The notes beneath the pieces were generated by a model. It was given only the letters and a program-made list of their open reading frames with translations, did not search any database and had not been told where the DNA came from. DNA of 41,308 bases from Acidobacteriota bacterium (GTDB lineage Bacteria; Acidobacteriota; Terriglobia; Terriglobales; Acidobacteriaceae): contig JAJXZK010000397.1 in NCBI GenBank assembly GCA_021780095.1, forward strand, positions 1 through 41,308, written 5' to 3'. This document shows positions 34,399-41,308 of this stretch, in pieces. Positions within the stretch are counted from its first letter, which is position 1; every line of letters begins with the position of its first letter. The position numbers were made by a program, and so were the translations under genes.

Positions 34399-35109
34399 AT
34401 GTTGCGGGCGGGGAAGGCGGTGAAGGTTTCGATCTACCTGAGCGAAGGCTCCACGTATCACGGGGCGTCGACTTATTCCGGCATCATCGATTTTCTTTTC
34501 TATCGAGGCGTCTCTGGAGCGACCGTGCTGAAAGGTGTGGCCGGGTTCGGCGCGGATCATCACATTCACTCCTCGAACTTCGTAGAAATCTCCGATCATT
34601 TGCCGATGAAAATCGAGTTCATCGAGTCCAGAGAAAAAGTGGATGAATTGATGGGCAAGCTGGAAGAAATGGTCGGCAGCGGCCTGATTGAGGTACAGGA
34701 GACAACGGTCGCCAAAGCAGCCCAGAGTTCGAAGGAGAAGAAAGCTGTATCGCAAACAGCCCTGAAGATTGGGGGGCGAGCACGGTTGATGCGCATCTAC
34801 ATAGGAGAGTCCGACCGTTGGAAAGATATGCCGCTCTACAAGGCTCTGGTGGAGGCGATGCGAGCCAACGACATCGCGGGCGTCACCGTCTATCGCGGCA
34901 TCCTCGGTTACGGCGCGCACCGGCGAATTCACAAAGACAAGCCGCTGCACCTGTCCCACGATGGCTCAATCATGCTCTCTGTAGTTGATACGGACGAGAA
35001 GCTTCGCGCCTTTCTGCCGAGGGTGGAGCAAATGGTTGAGGAGGGTCTGGTCGTGCTGTCGGACGTCGACGTCATCAAATACTCCTATCGAGCTAATGAG
35101 TCGAACTGA
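34399..35109 (+). CDS. Tandem DUF190 protein
   Basis: A 236-residue protein made of two DUF190 domains (about 6-100 and 128-228) joined by a charged linker. The first contains VKVSIYLSEGSTYHG and GATVLKGVAGFGADHHIHSS; the second RLMRIYIGESDRWKD and GVTVYRGILGYGAHRRIHKD, followed by SIMLSVVDTDEKL. DUF190 has a ferredoxin-like fold resembling PII signalling proteins and is often encoded beside crcB, but its biochemical role is unknown. GGGAGG at 34389-34394 precedes the ATG. It lies 112 bases after crcB and 58 bases before a single-domain paralogue. The PII-like fold suggests a small-molecule sensor or channel modulator; that is inference. Confidence 0.88.
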   Translation: MLRAGKAVKVSIYLSEGSTYHGASTYSGIIDFLFYRGVSGATVLKGVAGFGADHHIHSSNFVEISDHLPMKIEFIESREKVDELMGKLEEMVGSGLIEVQETTVAKAAQSSKEKKAVSQTALKIGGRARLMRIYIGESDRWKDMPLYKALVEAMRANDIAGVTVYRGILGYGAHRRIHKDKPLHLSHDGSIMLSVVDTDEKLRAFLPRVEQMVEEGLVVLSDVDVIKYSYRANESN

Positions 35110-35167
35110 GACACGCCCAACAGGAGAATGCACAAGCAAACAGGTCGTTGGCAATGGAGACCAAGGA

Positions 35168-35515
35168 ATGAAAGAAGAGTTTCAAGCGCGCATGTTGCGG
35201 ATCCATTTCGGAGAGGCCGATAAGTGGCAGGGCAAGCCATTGCACGAGGCAATTTTCGCCAAATGCCAGGAGCTTGGGATCGCCGGAGTCACGATCTATC
35301 GCGGCATCGAGGGCTACGGCACCAGCACACGAATTCATTATGCGAGCCGCTGGGCACTGTCCAAGGATGCTCCGATAATGGTGAGCATTGTCGACACAGA
35401 ACAGCAAATCCTCACGCTGATCCCTTATCTGGACGCGATGGTCCAGGAAGGTTTCATTGCGACTTCTCCCGTCGAAGTGATCCGGTTCTCGCGAGATCCG
35501 TCGACCACACCCTAG
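35168..35515 (+). CDS. Single-domain DUF190 protein
   Basis: A 115-residue DUF190 protein: RMLRIHFGEADKWQGKPL, GVTIYRGIEGYGTSTRIH, MVSIVDTEQQI and IPYLDAMVQEGFI. It is most like the second domain of the preceding tandem protein (IYIGESDRWKDMPL, GVTVYRGILGYGAHRRIH), so the two probably arose by duplication. GGAG at 35156-35159 with an 8-base spacer supports the ATG at 35168; the frame continues upstream inside the preceding gene without homology. Single-domain DUF190 proteins elsewhere are trimeric and resemble PII; with the tandem form next door, mixed assemblies are possible. It is the last intact gene of the fluoride operon. Confidence 0.87.
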   Translation: MKEEFQARMLRIHFGEADKWQGKPLHEAIFAKCQELGIAGVTIYRGIEGYGTSTRIHYASRWALSKDAPIMVSIVDTEQQILTLIPYLDAMVQEGFIATSPVEVIRFSRDPSTTP

Positions 35516-35529
35516 CGACCAGATCATTC

Positions 35530-35731
35530 GAGTGCGTGATCGTGGGCGAAGTCGAGATGGAATTTTTGTACTCCGACGGCGGCGACTACTACTTTATGAA
35601 CACGGAAAACTTTAAGCGGACGAATTTGAACGGCGAAACTTTGGGCGATGCGGTGAGATATTTGATTTCCGCCTATCAAAGCTTCGATCTTTGACGGTGT
35701 GCCGGTGGCGATCGATCTGCCGCAGACCGTG
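35530..35731 (+). pseudogene. efp: Elongation factor P fragment with a frameshift
   Basis: The translated stretch GEVEMEFLYSDGGDYYFMNT, then LNGETLGDAVRYLI, is the start of the second (OB) domain of EF-P, which normally reads EMQFLYxDGDxYxFMDxE. The frame stops at 35692-35694, but the neighbouring frame continues the same protein with FDGVPVAIDLPQTV, so one frameshift lies near 35685. Domain I and everything after DLPQTV are missing; the next bases belong to a different gene. EF-P helps ribosomes through polyproline runs, and a complete copy should exist elsewhere in the genome. This is debris from duplication or rearrangement. Confidence 0.75.
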
Positions 35732-35992
35732 ATCAAAGCGGACCGCACGTTAATTACCGGCAGACCCTCTGCTTGGGTGCGGCATCCGATCTACACCGGG
35801 ATCTTGCTGGGTTTGCTGGGCACGGCGGTCACGCCGGGAACGGTCGTCAACTTTGTGGAAGTGCCTCTTGTCGCATTCGCGGTTTGGCTGCAGTTGCGAA
35901 GGGAGGAGGAGAACTTTATGTTCGAAACCTTCGGCCAGCAGTACACGACCTACCGGCAGGGCGTCAAGGTGCTCATTCCACATGTGATTTGA
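35732..35992 (+). pseudogene. 3' fragment of an isoprenylcysteine/phospholipid methyltransferase family gene
   Basis: The frame continuing from the efp remnant encodes LITGRPSAWVRHPIYTGILL, then EVPLVAFAVWLQLRREEENF and FGQQYTTYRQGVKVLIP. RHPIYTG and the EE...FG..Y..Y pattern are the C-terminal signature of ICMT/PEMT-type membrane methyltransferases, covering the SAM-binding part. The N-terminal membrane helices are absent, replaced by the EF-P fragment, so the gene is truncated. The nearest possible start is GTG at 35699, which would only make a chimera of about 97 residues. Non-functional is the likely state. Confidence 0.72.
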
Positions 35993-36073
35993 TCTGCGGC
36001 GAATCTCTTGGGGGGATTCATCTTCCGCGGGTTGCACATGTCTCTGCTCATCTGCGACACTGCCCTTGCTGTC

Positions 36074-36355
36074 ATGGTGCGCCACTACATCGTAAAAGGC
36101 CGTGTGCAAGGGGTAGGCTTTCGCTGGTTTGTGCAGCGGCAGGCCTATGAAATTGGCCTGCGCGGCTGGGTACGCAACACGGCGGACGGCGATGTGGAAG
36201 TGCTGGCAGCAGGCAGCGAGGAGCAAATCCGTAAGCTGCATACGTCCCTGGCTCGAGGTTCGCGGGGTTCTCGGGTAGATGCCATCGAACAACGCCCTCG
36301 GCCGGAGGCGGAGGCGGAACATCTGCAGGCGTTTGAGATTGAAGGAGCCTGGTGA
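36074..36355 (+). CDS. acyP: Acylphosphatase
   Basis: A 93-residue acylphosphatase that hydrolyses carboxyl-phosphate bonds such as acetyl phosphate. The active-site loop GRVQGVGFRWFVQ with catalytic R17 and the strand LRGWVRNTADGDVEV with N35 are both intact. The start at 36074 (MVRHYIVKG) gives the normal length of about 90 residues; no good ribosome binding site is visible for it, and ATG at 36038 would add 12 residues. It stands between gene debris and apt with 114 bases to the latter. Acylphosphatases are usually housekeeping and constitutive. Confidence 0.9.
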   Translation: MVRHYIVKGRVQGVGFRWFVQRQAYEIGLRGWVRNTADGDVEVLAAGSEEQIRKLHTSLARGSRGSRVDAIEQRPRPEAEAEHLQAFEIEGAW

Positions 36356-36469
36356 CCGCGCCGGTCGGGAGCGATCGCCGAAATCCCCGCCCTGAACGAA
36401 ACATTGCCGCGAGGGATGTCTCACATTGGATACGTTCGAAACGTTGAATAAGAAGGAGAATCGCTCTGC

Positions 36470-37012
36470 ATGTCGCAACTGCATATTGATTGTGAGCCAT
36501 TGAAGAAGTTGATTCGCACGGTTCCGGACTTTCCCAAGCCCGGGATTCTGTTTTACGACATCACCACGCTGCTGAAGGACAAGAGCGGTTTCGCGATGCT
36601 GATCGACGCGCTGGCAGCCCATTATTTCGAGAAGGATATCGACCTGGTGCTGGGCATTGAAGCGCGCGGTTTTATCTTCGGACCGGCGTTGGCCTATCGG
36701 CTGAATGCCGGATTCGTTCCGGTGCGTAAGCCGAAAAAGTTGCCGGCCAAGACCGCGCGGGTCACCTATGACCTGGAATATGGCACCGACGCACTGGAAA
36801 TTCATCTGGATGCCATCGAAAACGGGCAACGTGTCGTGATCGTGGACGATTTGCTGGCGACGGGCGGCACCATGGAGGCGACGGTAAAACTGGTTCGACA
36901 ACTCGGCGGCGATATTGCAGGGTTGGCCTTTGCGGTCGAGCTCGATTTCTTGAAAGGCCGGGAACGCTTCGAGGGTCTTGACGTCTTCAGCCTGCTCCAT
37001 TACAACGAATAA
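36470..37012 (+). CDS. apt: Adenine phosphoribosyltransferase
   Basis: A 180-residue purine salvage enzyme that joins adenine and PRPP to give AMP. Diagnostic parts: [21 protein letters not shown] near the N-terminus, [27 protein letters not shown], and the PRPP loop [16 protein letters not shown] at about 121-136. Length is standard. AAGGAG at 36453-36458 precedes the ATG by 11 bases. A short palindrome, ACGTT-CGA-AACGT, lies about 30 bases upstream of the start and could be a regulatory site, though this is weak. The next gene begins 89 bases downstream at its likely start. Confidence 0.95.
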   Translation: MSQLHIDCEPLKKLIRTVPDFPKPGILFYDITTLLKDKSGFAMLIDALAAHYFEKDIDLVLGIEARGFIFGPALAYRLNAGFVPVRKPKKLPAKTARVTYDLEYGTDALEIHLDAIENGQRVVIVDDLLATGGTMEATVKLVRQLGGDIAGLAFAVELDFLKGRERFEGLDVFSLLHYNE

Positions 37013-37101
37013 CACGCGTGCTAAACAGTCGGGCCTCTCGCGGCCTCGATGTCACCAGTGACGATGGACTCACCGCGACATCGCAGGATAACGGGGAGAG
37101 C

Positions 37102-39051
37102 ATGCCATTCATCCTGCCGCTATTCGCCTTCGCGCTACTGATCACGGGTTTCCGCGGGAGGAACAGTGGATGGCGCGAGTCCTTGCTGTTCGCATCTGTT
37201 CCCTGGGCACTCTTCGTCGTAGCGGTCACCGAGGTGCTGACGCAATTCCGATGGCTGACTCGAACGGGCGTTGCCATCAGCTGGCTTGGATTCGCGATTG
37301 CATGCATCGTGTGGATGCGACTGACCAAGCGGACTGAGCGGATCCGGCCAAACACCCACGACGAATCCGTTCCTCTCCACTGGACCGAACGGGTTGCTCT
37401 GGGTGCGACAGCCATGATTTTGGTTCTGACTGCCGTAACGGCACTGGCGTCGGAACCCAATAGCTGGGATGCAATGATGTACCACCTGCCGCGCATCGTG
37501 GAGTGGATCAATAATCGCGGCGTCCAATTTTTTCCGACAATCGACCGCTTTCAACTGGATCAGGCGCCGTTCGCGGAATACGCCATGCTACATCTGCATC
37601 TGCTGTATGGGTCGGACCGGGTCTTGGCGCTTGTCCAATGGTTTGGCTACGCGGGCTGTATCGTTGCAGCGTCGTTGGTCGCGAAAGAGTTGGGCGGAAC
37701 ACGGCGTTCGCAAATTGTTGCCGCGGTGCTGTGTGCAACCATCCCCAGCGCGGTTCTGGAGGCGTCGGGGACAAAGACCGAACTGGTTGCGGCCTATTGG
37801 ATTGCGCTCGCGGTCTATCTGCTGTTGCGCTGGCGCCGAAGCCAGAGCTGGTGGCTTGCAGTAGGGATTGGAGGCGCTCTTGGCCTGGCGCTATTCACAA
37901 AAGGCACGTCCTACGTTTTACTGCCGTGCATCTTTCTGGCGTGTGCGGCGGTATGGAACCGGGAGTCGATGCGGGGCTTTGCGGTCAAACTACCATTGTT
38001 TGCCGTGATCGGAATCTTCGTTTGCGCGCCATTATGGGTGCGCAACTTCCGGTATTGCGGCTCTCCGCTCGGGCTGCCTTACTTCGATGGGGCAGGCAGC
38101 CTGGAAGGCAGGCTGTTGAGAAACTCGCATATTACGCCGCCGGCAATTGTCGCGAACATGGCGAGAAATGTGGCCCTTCATGTTGGAGTTCCGAGCGATG
38201 GCGGCAATGCCCTGTTAACTCAGGGTTTCTCCGCGTTCATCCGCGTAATCGGAGTCGACCCGGACGACCCCAGGCAGCTGAATGCAACGACGTTCGGGAA
38301 TACACCCCGGTTCGAAGTGCGATTTCATCCTCGCTACGAGGTACTTGCGGGGGACCCATTGCCATTGTTTCTGGTGTTGCTGGCAGCCGCTTTGTTTCTT
38401 ACCCATCGACGAAAACTTGGAAATGAAATTGGTTGGATCGGGCTGGGTCTATGCGGAGCCTTTGTCCTGTACTCTGCGTTGTTGCGCTGGTCACAATGGA
38501 ATGCACGATATCTGCTTCCAATTTACGTCCTGGGGGCCGGACTGACTGCGGTAGTGCTGGTGCGGACGTTGCCGAGGTGGGCCCTGGACACCATCGTCGT
38601 GCTAACTCTGTTAACGGCTCTACCGTTGGCGCTGACAAATGAGACGCGGCCGCTGGTAACCAAGCGCGGTCTACAAGGAAGCGTACTGACAACTCCGCGT
38701 GAAGAGACGTATTTTCTCGATTTTCATCAGGGCATGGCGGGATCGTTTATTGCGGCAGCGGCGGCGGCAAGAGGCTCCGGATGTCGGGATGTTGGAATCG
38801 ATGCCAATCGACTGCATTTCGAATATCCAATGATGGCGATGTTGACCCAGGATGGGGTTTTTCGCCGGGTCCGGTACGTTGGGGTTGAAAACTCATCGGC
38901 CCGCTACGCGCAATCCTCCGCACCACCGGTATGCATGGTGATCTGTCTCAATTGCCTGGCGGCGTCGAAAAAGGTTGACGAATACTCTGCGGAACTTCCC
39001 GTGGTGCAATCTTTCGCCAATGCGGTGCTTTTCAGCCGACCGAACCCATAA
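37102..39051 (+). CDS. GT39-like (ArnT/PMT family) polytopic membrane protein
   Basis: A 649-residue integral membrane protein with about 11-12 predicted helices. After the first helices it has EPNSWDAMMYHLPRIVEWI, the loop carrying the acidic residue of lipid-linked-sugar glycosyltransferases of the GT39/GT-C group (compare DE/DD motifs), then QLDQAPFAEYAMLHLHLLYG. Such enzymes use polyprenyl-phosphate sugars to glycosylate proteins or lipids at the outer face of the cytoplasmic membrane. The start at 37102 follows GGGGAG at 37093-37098; a GTG at 37018 would add 28 polar residues. The last 110 residues form a soluble domain. Substrate and acceptor are unknown, and no partner glycosylation genes are seen nearby. 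Confidence 0.75.
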   Translation: MPFILPLFAFALLITGFRGRNSGWRESLLFASVPWALFVVAVTEVLTQFRWLTRTGVAISWLGFAIACIVWMRLTKRTERIRPNTHDESVPLHWTERVALGATAMILVLTAVTALASEPNSWDAMMYHLPRIVEWINNRGVQFFPTIDRFQLDQAPFAEYAMLHLHLLYGSDRVLALVQWFGYAGCIVAASLVAKELGGTRRSQIVAAVLCATIPSAVLEASGTKTELVAAYWIALAVYLLLRWRRSQSWWLAVGIGGALGLALFTKGTSYVLLPCIFLACAAVWNRESMRGFAVKLPLFAVIGIFVCAPLWVRNFRYCGSPLGLPYFDGAGSLEGRLLRNSHITPPAIVANMARNVALHVGVPSDGGNALLTQGFSAFIRVIGVDPDDPRQLNATTFGNTPRFEVRFHPRYEVLAGDPLPLFLVLLAAALFLTHRRKLGNEIGWIGLGLCGAFVLYSALLRWSQWNARYLLPIYVLGAGLTAVVLVRTLPRWALDTIVVLTLLTALPLALTNETRPLVTKRGLQGSVLTTPREETYFLDFHQGMAGSFIAAAAAARGSGCRDVGIDANRLHFEYPMMAMLTQDGVFRRVRYVGVENSSARYAQSSAPPVCMVICLNCLAASKKVDEYSAELPVVQSFANAVLFSRPNP

Positions 39052-39367
39052 CGTCTGGAATCCCGTCGTGCCGAACCGGTTACTGAGACTACACGTTGGG
39101 CACTATTCTGCTTGACTAGTGTTCCACGAGGATGTAATTCTTTCTCCCGAATCCCTAATTGAATGACGTAGGCGCACTTCTGAGCGCAAACACGTGGTGC
39201 GAGCCGCTTGTGCGAAGCCTGCCTGCTCCGGTAGAGGTTGGCGGGAAGAGCGTTCGCATTTCCGCTAGTGTTGCGCGATAAAGTTGCCGATTATGTTTGA
39301 TGATCCGCCGAGTTGGGTGGAACTGCTGGAAAACTTACTCGCGATAGGTGCCGGAAATCGGTTGGAG
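39052..39367 (+). other. Intergenic region before the tandem TonB-domain genes
   Basis: These 316 bases hold no gene that I can support. TTGACT at 39112-39117 with TGTAAT at 39133-39138 (15-base gap) or TAATTC at 39135-39140 (17-base gap) is a weak promoter candidate about 230 bases before the start at 39368. No tRNA, terminator or strong hairpin was seen. Confidence 0.35.
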
Positions 39368-40555
39368 ATGAATTGGCAGAAGCTGTTGTGCGTTCCATTG
39401 ATGTGCTTTGGTTTCTCCCTTGTGTATGCGGCGGCGCAGGCGCAGCCGGCGGCAAGTCCGCCCGCGTCTGCGCCAGCCTCACCACTTCCCTCGACAAAGT
39501 CTGGACCTGCAACTGCCACGCCGCCGCCGATCGTCGCCACTCCACTTGCAGATCCACAGACGCCGGTGGAGTTCTTCGCGCGGGCGAGGCAGTTGAGCGA
39601 TCTGGAAGCTGCGGGGATTCCATTCCATTTGAAAGCTACCTATGTTGCCACGGGGGACGCGGAGTTTACCGGCAACGGCACGTATGAGGAGTGGTGGCAG
39701 TCGAAGGATTTGTGGCGGATAGAAGCCACGCTGGGGGAATTTCGTTATGTCGCGATCAGGAACGGCGGCCCAGAGCCGCAAATCTATACCAACTCGGTTT
39801 ATGTTCCATGGCAATTGCGGCAGGTTCTTGATGACATCCTCATCCGAATCCCAACTGATGCTGGAACTGCTGGCAAATGGAAAATTCGACATAAGAAAAT
39901 CAAGAAAGTGGACCTTGTCGTTCTGTCGGAAAAAGATCCATGCGCGACTGGGGCGAGTAGCGGTAGTAGTAGAAAGCACGTAAGTACGCAGGAGTGTATG
40001 TCGCAAGCATATTTCGCTTCCGAGGGTGTGCTTAGAATACAAATGAGCGATTTTGCGACGACCGTGTACAACGGATTCCAGGCCTTTCAGAACCTTCTCA
40101 TTCCGCGCGCTATTCTAGTTGCGGACGGCGGCAGCGCGAAAGGCTTCCCAATTACGATTACGCTACTGGAGTCTTTGAATCCAAGCGAAAAGGAGAGTTC
40201 ACTTCTCGCCGCAGTTCCTGCCGGCTTGCAGCCGTTTGTTGATACGCTCGGTCTGCCCTTGGAAAAAATCGGTGGCGGAGTGACTCCGCCCATTCCCATC
40301 CGTCAAGTATTAGCCACCTTTCCACAGAGCGTCCGGCAGACGCACCAAAGCCTCCAGAAATCAGTCGTGATCGAAGTCATCGTCGACGAAATCGGGAACG
40401 TCCGGGAACCCCATGTGGTTCAATCCGCTGGACCGGACCTTGATGACGCTGCATTGACAGCAGTATCCCAATATAAATTCAAGCCGGCGAAATATAAAGG
40501 CCATTCGGTCCCCGGCAAGATGGATGTATTAGTCGCATTTCACATTTATCGTTAG
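39368..40555 (+). CDS. TonB C-terminal domain protein with an unrecognised middle domain
   Basis: A 395-residue protein. The N-terminus (KLLCVPLMCFGFSLVYAAAQ) is a membrane anchor or signal peptide, followed by a Pro/Ala/Ser-rich stretch (about 28-60), then a domain of about 200 residues (FFARARQLSDLEAAGIPFHL, GNGTYEEWWQSKDLWRIEAT) that I do not recognise. The last 90 residues match the TonB C-terminal domain: VVIEVIVDEIGNVREPHVVQ, DDAALTAVSQYKFKPA and KMDVLVAFHIY. Anchor, proline-rich spacer and TonB_C is the TonB layout, but with an inserted domain. The start at 39368 is taken from the hydrophobic N-terminus; GGAG touches the ATG, so ribosome binding is not ideal, and ATG 39293 is an alternative. 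A paralogue follows 168 bases downstream. Confidence 0.8.
   Translation: MNWQKLLCVPLMCFGFSLVYAAAQAQPAASPPASAPASPLPSTKSGPATATPPPIVATPLADPQTPVEFFARARQLSDLEAAGIPFHLKATYVATGDAEFTGNGTYEEWWQSKDLWRIEATLGEFRYVAIRNGGPEPQIYTNSVYVPWQLRQVLDDILIRIPTDAGTAGKWKIRHKKIKKVDLVVLSEKDPCATGASSGSSRKHVSTQECMSQAYFASEGVLRIQMSDFATTVYNGFQAFQNLLIPRAILVADGGSAKGFPITITLLESLNPSEKESSLLAAVPAGLQPFVDTLGLPLEKIGGGVTPPIPIRQVLATFPQSVRQTHQSLQKSVVIEVIVDEIGNVREPHVVQSAGPDLDDAALTAVSQYKFKPAKYKGHSVPGKMDVLVAFHIYR
39551..39766 (+). repeat. Direct repeat, copy 1 (within tandem paralogues)
   Basis: This 216-base stretch matches 40853-41068 at a constant offset of 1302 bases without gaps. Identity is high by eye, mostly third-position changes. 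It encodes the shared FFARARQLSDLEA...YEEWWQSKDLWR core of the two neighbouring proteins. Confidence 0.7.
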
Positions 40556-40723
40556 TTTGCGGACAATCTTCGACTTACTACGATGATTAGACAATGAAGG
40601 TGCTGTCGGGTTCGGAGTCAAATGCGACCTGCGATTGTCGATACTAGAGGGTATGCCTCTTCGATCTGGGTTTGTTTCGATATTGGGGCCGGGATTGCGG
40701 TGCGATAAAGAGTGGATAAATAC

Positions 40724-41308
40724 ATGCGGAAACGTATCCTTACTTGTACTGTTTTGTTCTGCCTGATTGTTCCCTCCGCCAAGCTGATCTCTCAGACACA
40801 GCCGGCCGCGACCGCACCTGCGGCAACTCCCACGGCTGCTCCAACTCAATCCGATCCGCAGACGCCGCAGGAATTTTTTGCGCGGGCGCGGCAGTTGAGC
40901 GATCTGGAAGCCTCGGGAATTCCATTCCATTTAAAAGCTACCTACGTCGCGTCCGGGGATGCGGAGTTCACCGGCAATGGGACGTATGAGGAATGGTGGC
41001 AATCGAAGGATCTTTGGCGAACGGAAGCGACGCTGGGCGACTACAAATATGTCGTCATCCGGAATGGCGCGACGACGAATGCTTACGCGACCGGTCCCTA
41101 CTTGCCGTTGCGCTTGCGGCAGGCCATGGACGCGGTGCTCGTCCGGTTTGAAGCTGATGCAGGCACTTCGCATAAATGGAAGATCAAACACACAAATTTG
41201 AGCGGCACCGATTTTGCGGTCCTTTTCAAGCCAAATTCCTGCGAGGGGTTTGAGGTGGCGTGCTTCCAAAGCTTTTTCACGGCGGATGGGTTGTTCCGGG
41301 CTCGCTCA
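40724..41308 (+). CDS. Paralogue of the TonB-domain protein (3' end outside window)
   Basis: The frame from ATG 40724 stays open for 195 codons to the last base, so the C-terminus is missing. It begins with a signal peptide or anchor (ILTCTVLFCLIVPSAKLISQ), a short Ala/Pro/Thr-rich stretch, then the same middle domain as the preceding gene: FFARARQLSDLEASGIPFHL and GNGTYEEWWQSKDLWRTEAT. After about residue 120 the two proteins diverge. Whether it ends in a TonB C-terminal domain cannot be seen. No strong ribosome binding site is visible. The gene pair is a tandem duplication. Confidence 0.78.
   Translation, partial: MRKRILTCTVLFCLIVPSAKLISQTQPAATAPAATPTAAPTQSDPQTPQEFFARARQLSDLEASGIPFHLKATYVASGDAEFTGNGTYEEWWQSKDLWRTEATLGDYKYVVIRNGATTNAYATGPYLPLRLRQAMDAVLVRFEADAGTSHKWKIKHTNLSGTDFAVLFKPNSCEGFEVACFQSFFTADGLFRARS
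40853..41068 (+). repeat. Direct repeat, copy 2 (within tandem paralogues)
   Basis: Second copy of the repeat at 39551-39766. It lies in the same position within its gene, so it reflects duplication of the coding region and not a mobile element. Flanks upstream (signal peptide, proline-rich part) and downstream are clearly more diverged than the core. Confidence 0.7.

Noticed and set aside
36431..36443. Palindrome ACGTT-CGA-AACGT upstream of apt as an operator
   Set aside because: Only five-base arms, easily found by chance; mentioned in the apt entry but not called.

Overview
The window (about 57% GC by eye, dense with genes) looks like a chromosome segment of a heterotrophic acidobacterium (Terriglobia-like). 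This rests on marker families: an Oar-like TonB-dependent receptor paired with a winged-helix/transmembrane regulator, FG-GAP/ASPIC and TPR secreted proteins, an EtfD-type iron-sulfur oxidoreductase next to etfBA, and several glycoside hydrolases with signal peptides. The organism call is an inference; there is no rRNA or tRNA gene here to confirm it.

Layout. (1) 1-2127: end of an aromatic amino acid catabolism cluster (fumarylacetoacetate hydrolase family, homogentisate dioxygenase, flavin reductase family). (2) 2183-13991: a fatty acid oxidation block: a fadN-fadA-fadE-like operon, a convergent short acyl-CoA dehydrogenase, then etfB-etfA-etfD and a SIRT5/CobB-type sirtuin. Acyl-CoA dehydrogenases would pass electrons to ETF, and ETF to the membrane through EtfD. 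The sirtuin carries the Y-x-x-R signature of desuccinylases. (3) 14178-31628: envelope and glycan region: a small secreted helical protein, GH36 alpha-galactosidase, FG-GAP/ASPIC protein, TPR protein, wHTH-TM regulator, divergent Oar-like receptor, a chimeric receptor remnant, GH31 glucosidase and a six-hairpin glycosidase. It reads as a polysaccharide-utilisation-like locus of the acidobacterial type. (4) 31861-33057: a CaiB/BaiF CoA-transferase on the minus strand. (5) 33142-35515: a fluoride-resistance operon with a recognisable promoter, a fluoride (crcB-motif) riboswitch with an apparent alternative-pairing switch, an unrecognised 184-residue protein, the crcB/fluC channel, and two DUF190 proteins (one tandem, one single). 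(6) 35530-35992: gene debris, a frameshifted elongation factor P fragment joined to the 3' end of an isoprenylcysteine methyltransferase-like gene. (7) 36074-41308: acylphosphatase, adenine phosphoribosyltransferase, a GT39-like membrane protein, and two tandem paralogous secreted proteins, the first ending in a TonB C-terminal domain and the second cut by the window end.

The most interesting parts are the fluoride operon, whose aptamer, pseudoknot and competing hairpin can be read directly and whose first gene is of unknown function, and two recombination scars: the integrase/receptor chimera at 24746 and the efp/ICMT chimera at 35530. No CRISPR array, rRNA, tRNA or intact insertion sequence was seen.
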